The translations under genes were made by a program, and so were the position numbers. From RGIG4694 sp964501705 (GTDB lineage: Bacteria; Bacillota; Clostridia; Oscillospirales; Ruminococcaceae), in assembly GCA_964501705.1 (NCBI GenBank), contig CAZCUQ010000067.1, forward strand, positions 1 through 10,096: a stretch of DNA of 10,096 nucleotides, given 5' to 3'. Every line of letters starts with the position of its first letter. The stretch's first letter is position 1. Under the pieces are notes generated by a model. That model worked only from the letters and a program-made list of their open reading frames with translations, was not told the DNA's origin and made no database searches. Shown here one piece after another: positions 7,859-10,096 of this stretch.

Positions 7859-7892
7859 TTTGACATTTTTTTCTCAAAAGCCGTATTATAAT
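7859..7892 (+). promoter_or_regulatory. spoIIA operon promoter with a possible Spo0A site
   Basis: A perfect TTGACA (7860-7865) lies 18 bases before TATTAT (7884-7889) and 21 bases before a perfect TATAAT (7887-7892). The -35 is embedded in TTTGACATT (7859-7867), which matches seven of nine positions of the reverse 0A box TTYGNCAAA bound by Spo0A. The leader to the spoIIAA ATG would be about 30 bases. I could not find a sigma-H promoter (AGGAwWW...GAAT), which drives this operon in Bacillus. Confidence 0.6.
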
Positions 7893-7929
7893 AGTTTTCA
7901 GCTACAACAGAGAAGAAAGGAACAAAATT

Positions 7930-8235
7930 ATGGAAATAACTCTTAAAGAGGATGAGGGCAGACTTTCGATATTCTTGTCGGGAGAACTTGATCACCACAA
8001 CGCCGCCGGCGTAAGAACCGAAATAGACGCCGCAATAGAAAAAAAACGCCCCGAAGAATTGATACTTGATTTCGGCGGCATTAGCTTTATGGACAGTTCG
8101 GGAATAGGTCTCGTCATTGGAAGATGCAAGCTTATGAAATGTATCGGCGGAAGAGTTATCGTAAGCGGTACAAACGAACAGACAAAAAAAGTTATGAAGC
8201 TTGCGGGACTCGATATGCTTACCACTATCTGCTGA
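7930..8235 (+). CDS. spoIIAA: Anti-sigma-F factor antagonist SpoIIAA (STAS domain)
   Basis: The 101-residue protein is a single STAS domain. It has GELDHHNA (18-25), near-identical to the start of the Bacillus protein (GELDHHTA), and the phosphorylation loop FMDSSGIG (53-60). Ser57 corresponds to the serine that SpoIIAB phosphorylates and SpoIIE dephosphorylates. Unphosphorylated SpoIIAA binds SpoIIAB and releases sigma-F in the forespore. It is slightly shorter than the Bacillus protein (117), ending soon after the last helix. An AAAGG-type site sits 9 bases before ATG. It heads the spoIIA operon, with spoIIAB beginning 16 bases after its stop. Confidence 0.96.
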   Translation: MEITLKEDEGRLSIFLSGELDHHNAAGVRTEIDAAIEKKRPEELILDFGGISFMDSSGIGLVIGRCKLMKCIGGRVIVSGTNEQTKKVMKLAGLDMLTTIC

Positions 8236-8251
8236 AAAAAGGAAGATGAAA

Positions 8252-8734
8252 ATGAAAATATTAAATGAAGTAAAGGTTACTTTTCCGTCGAAAAGCTGCA
8301 ACGAAGCAATGGCAAGAATGATAGCTGCGGCGGCAGTCTCCTCTCTCGACCCGTCGGCAGGGGAGATAATAGATATAAAGACTGCCGTTTCCGAGGCGGT
8401 CACAAACTGCATAGTTCACGCTTATCCCGACAGGATAGGAAAAATAGAAATGCTTTGCCGCGTTCTTGAGGGAAATACCCTATACATAAGAGTGAAAGAC
8501 AGCGGCTGCGGTATCCCCGATGTTAAAAAGGCTATGGAGCCTCTCTTTACGACTGCTCCCGAAAAGGAAAGAGCGGGACTCGGATTTGCGGTAATGGAAA
8601 GCTTTATGGACAGCGTTAAAGTGAAAAGCGCCGTTCATCGCGGCACGTCCGTCGTTATGACAAAAAAAATCACGTCAAGAAAATTCTGCGTCAGCGGCAC
8701 GGGTGAAAGAGATGAAAAACAGTCTGAAAAATGA
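8252..8734 (+). CDS. spoIIAB: Anti-sigma-F factor / serine kinase SpoIIAB
   Basis: This 160-residue protein is a GHKL-fold anti-sigma factor that holds sigma-F inactive and phosphorylates SpoIIAA. The ATP-binding elements are all present: N box VSEAVTNCIVHAY with Glu48 and Asn52, G1 box DSGCGIPD (83-90), the ATP lid PLFTTAPEKERAGLGF (97-112), and GTSVVM (131-136). Arg107 lies where the Bacillus protein has its sigma-F- and SpoIIAA-contacting arginine. Two in-frame ATGs compete; 8252 is preferred because AAAGGA (ending at 8243) lies 8 bases before it, whereas the ATG at 8246 would be only 2 bases away. It is about 14 residues longer than the Bacillus protein, through a polar C-terminal tail. 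Its 3' end overlaps the sigF start by 23 bases. Confidence 0.95.
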   Translation: MKILNEVKVTFPSKSCNEAMARMIAAAAVSSLDPSAGEIIDIKTAVSEAVTNCIVHAYPDRIGKIEMLCRVLEGNTLYIRVKDSGCGIPDVKKAMEPLFTTAPEKERAGLGFAVMESFMDSVKVKSAVHRGTSVVMTKKITSRKFCVSGTGERDEKQSEK

Positions 8735-9389
8735 ACGTGAAAAGTCTCTTGCGGAAAATAATCTCGGACTTGTTCATCTGTGTGCGAACCGCTTCAGAGG
8801 ACGGGGAATAGATTACGAGGATCTGTACAGCGCAGGCTGCGTCGGTCTTGTAAAGGCTTCTAAGGCGTTCGACAGCGAAAGGGGCGTTCTGTTCTCCACC
8901 TACGCCGTTCCCGTTATCATGGGCGAGATAAAAAGACTTTTCCGCGACGGCGGAACCGTTAAAGTCAGCCGGAAGTTAAGGGAACTGTCTCTTAAAATAA
9001 GCCGCATACGAGAAAAATTTCTCTCCGAAACGGGAAGAGAGCCGTTTATTTCGGAGCTTGCGGAAATAACGGGTGAAAATGAGGAGGATATAACGGAGGC
9101 TATCTCATCTTCCCGCCCCGTTTTGTCGCTTACTGCATCCTACGATGACAGCGACGGCGAGCAGATCGATGTTGTCGTTCCCTCTCCCGACGAAGAAATG
9201 ACCGACAAATTATCAATAGCGCAGATGCTTTCAAAGCTTCTTCCCGAGGACAGGAGATTAATAATCCTTCGCTACTACAAAGGACTTACGCAGGTAAAGA
9301 CCGCCGAGGCTATGGGAATGAGTCAGGTGCAGGTCTCGCGCAGGGAGAAAAAAATTCTGTCGCAAATGCGGGAAAGTATGGAGAAGTAG
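8712..9389 (+). CDS. sigF: RNA polymerase sporulation sigma factor sigma-F
   Basis: This is the 225-residue sigma-70-family factor for the first forespore-specific transcription. Region 2 spans about 16-75 (ENNLGLVHLCANRF, DLYSAGCVGLVKASKAFD, FSTYAVPVIMGEIKRLFRDG), followed by VKVSRKLREL, a region 3 helix set (about 85-135), and region 4 with the helix-turn-helix GLTQVKTAEAMGMSQVQVSR near the C-terminus. The SQVQVSR and GEIKR...VKVSR stretches closely resemble Bacillus sigma-F. Position after spoIIAA and spoIIAB makes sigma-F the clear choice over sigma-G. The ATG at 8712 has GGTGA (8702-8706) five bases upstream; a GTG at 8703 is the only other start in the open frame. Either way the N-terminus is shorter than in Bacillus (255 residues), with most of the segment before region 2 missing. 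Translation is probably coupled to spoIIAB. Confidence 0.95.
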   Translation: MKNSLKNEREKSLAENNLGLVHLCANRFRGRGIDYEDLYSAGCVGLVKASKAFDSERGVLFSTYAVPVIMGEIKRLFRDGGTVKVSRKLRELSLKISRIREKFLSETGREPFISELAEITGENEEDITEAISSSRPVLSLTASYDDSDGEQIDVVVPSPDEEMTDKLSIAQMLSKLLPEDRRLIILRYYKGLTQVKTAEAMGMSQVQVSRREKKILSQMRESMEK

Positions 9390-9399
9390 CATTTTTGCA

Positions 9400-9433
9400 A
9401 AAAATATCCCCGTCAGCCGACAGGGATATTTTT
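9400..9433. terminator. Bidirectional terminator between sigF and glyA
   Basis: AAAAATATCCC (9400-9410) pairs perfectly with GGGATATTTTT (9423-9433). After one mismatch three further pairs close a 4-base loop (9415-9418). The A-rich and T-rich ends give a U-tract on both strands. The hairpin begins 10 bases after the sigF stop and lies 14 bases past the glyA stop, so it should end both convergent transcripts. Confidence 0.85.
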
Positions 9434-9447
9434 ATGAATTTTTTCGG

Positions 9448-10096
9448 TTACTTATATAAAGGGTGCTTCTCGCAGACAGCGTTTACGCCGTCTCTGATCT
9501 TTTCCGCGTTCCCATCGAAATCGGTTGCGGCAAGATACATAAACTCCGCGATCTTTTCCATATCGCCCTCGTCAAGACCTCTTGTGGTGACAGCGGGAGT
9601 ACCCGCTCTGATACCGCTTGTCACGAAAGGTTTTTCGGGGTCGTTGGGGATAGCGTTCTTGTTGACGGTTATCTGAACATCATCGAGTCTGCGTTCAAAT
9701 TCCTTGCCCGTAAGTCCGAAAGGACGAAGATCCACAAGCATAAGATGGTTGTCCGTTCCGCCCGATACGAGATCGAAGCCGCGGTCAAGGAGACCCTTTG
9801 CGAGAGCCTTTGCGTTTTTAACGATATTTTCGCCGTAAACCTTGAATTCGGGCTTGAGCGCTTCTCCGAAGCATACCGCCTTTGCGGCTATAATATGCAT
9901 AAGCGGTCCTCCCTGAGTGCCGGGGAACACTGCCTTGTTTATTTTCTTTGCGAGTTCCTCGTCGTTAGTGAGGATAAGTCCTCCTCTGGGACCTCTGAGC
10001 GTCTTGTGAGTGGTCGTTGTGGTGATGTCAGCAAAGGGAACGGGCGACGGATGGACTCCCGCCGCGACAAGTCCCGCGATGTGAGCCATATCCACC
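9448..10096 (-). CDS. glyA: Serine hydroxymethyltransferase, partial (C-terminal half)
   Basis: The visible 215 codons are the C-terminal half of GlyA, the cytosolic PLP enzyme that interconverts serine and glycine while passing a one-carbon unit to tetrahydrofolate. The stretch beginning at the right edge, DMAHIAGLVAAGVHPSP, contains the aspartate that contacts the PLP ring nitrogen. TTTTTHKTLRGPRGG carries the PLP-binding lysine, encoded at 10003-10005. Further family motifs are FPGTQGGPLMHIIAAKA and TSGIRAGTPAVTTRG. About 200 N-terminal residues, including the true start, lie beyond the window; the GTG at 10095 is internal. The frame is intact. It is convergent with sigF and shares its terminator, with no functional link implied. 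Confidence 0.97.
   Translation of the reverse strand, partial: VDMAHIAGLVAAGVHPSPVPFADITTTTTHKTLRGPRGGLILTNDEELAKKINKAVFPGTQGGPLMHIIAAKAVCFGEALKPEFKVYGENIVKNAKALAKGLLDRGFDLVSGGTDNHLMLVDLRPFGLTGKEFERRLDDVQITVNKNAIPNDPEKPFVTSGIRAGTPAVTTRGLDEGDMEKIAEFMYLAATDFDGNAEKIRDGVNAVCEKHPLYK

Noticed and set aside
7741..8412. Long minus-strand open frame (223 codons) opposite spoIIAA and spoIIAB
   Set aside because: It lies antisense to two well-recognised genes, has no ribosome binding site of note, and its translation (phenylalanine- and serine-rich) resembles no family; it is a shadow of their codon bias.
1..10096. Mobile elements, CRISPR arrays, tRNA/rRNA genes, toxin-antitoxin or defence islands
   Set aside because: No repeat array, transposase, integrase, attachment-site repeat or RNA-gene signature was seen; nearly all sequence right of 413 is explained by housekeeping, transport and sporulation genes.

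Overview
The window looks like ordinary chromosomal DNA of a moderately AT-rich, endospore-forming Gram-positive of the class Clostridia. An Oscillospiraceae/Ruminococcus-like source is my best guess. The evidence is an intact spoIIAA-spoIIAB-sigF operon, a yqfD sporulation gene, strong AAAGGAG-type ribosome binding sites and sigma-A-like promoters. I see no phage genes, insertion sequences, CRISPR arrays, tRNA or rRNA.

Layout. The left edge (1-57) is a strong intrinsic terminator, apparently for a plus-strand gene lying outside the window. About 350 bases without a clear gene follow, and an unusually long minus-strand open frame runs through them and off the left edge. yqfD (413-1630, +) comes next and collides tail-to-tail with recQ, overlapping it by 11 bases. 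From 7670 down to 1620 the minus strand carries a four-gene unit: MATE exporter, sialate O-acetylesterase-family hydrolase, EamA/DMT transporter, RecQ helicase. Its genes are separated by 23 bases, a TGATG overlap and an ATGA overlap, so it is very probably one transcript. It would start from a near-consensus promoter at 7707-7735. A 259-base divergent region separates this unit from the plus-strand spoIIA operon (7930-9389). That operon ends at a hairpin (9400-9433) shared with convergent glyA, whose N-terminal half lies beyond the right edge.

How the genes work together. SpoIIAA (anti-anti-sigma), SpoIIAB (anti-sigma kinase) and sigma-F form the partner-switching module that turns on forespore transcription. 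YqfD acts in the mother cell in characterised sporulators. RecQ (DNA repair), the two transporters and the esterase share no obvious pathway; the two membrane carriers flanking a cytoplasmic esterase may handle a common, possibly acetylated, small molecule, but that is inference. GlyA supplies glycine and one-carbon units.

No clearly new system is visible. The most interesting points are the spoIIA promoter, which resembles a Spo0A-activated sigma-A promoter rather than a sigma-H one, the translationally coupled carrier-esterase-carrier-helicase unit, and the unexplained open frame at the left edge.
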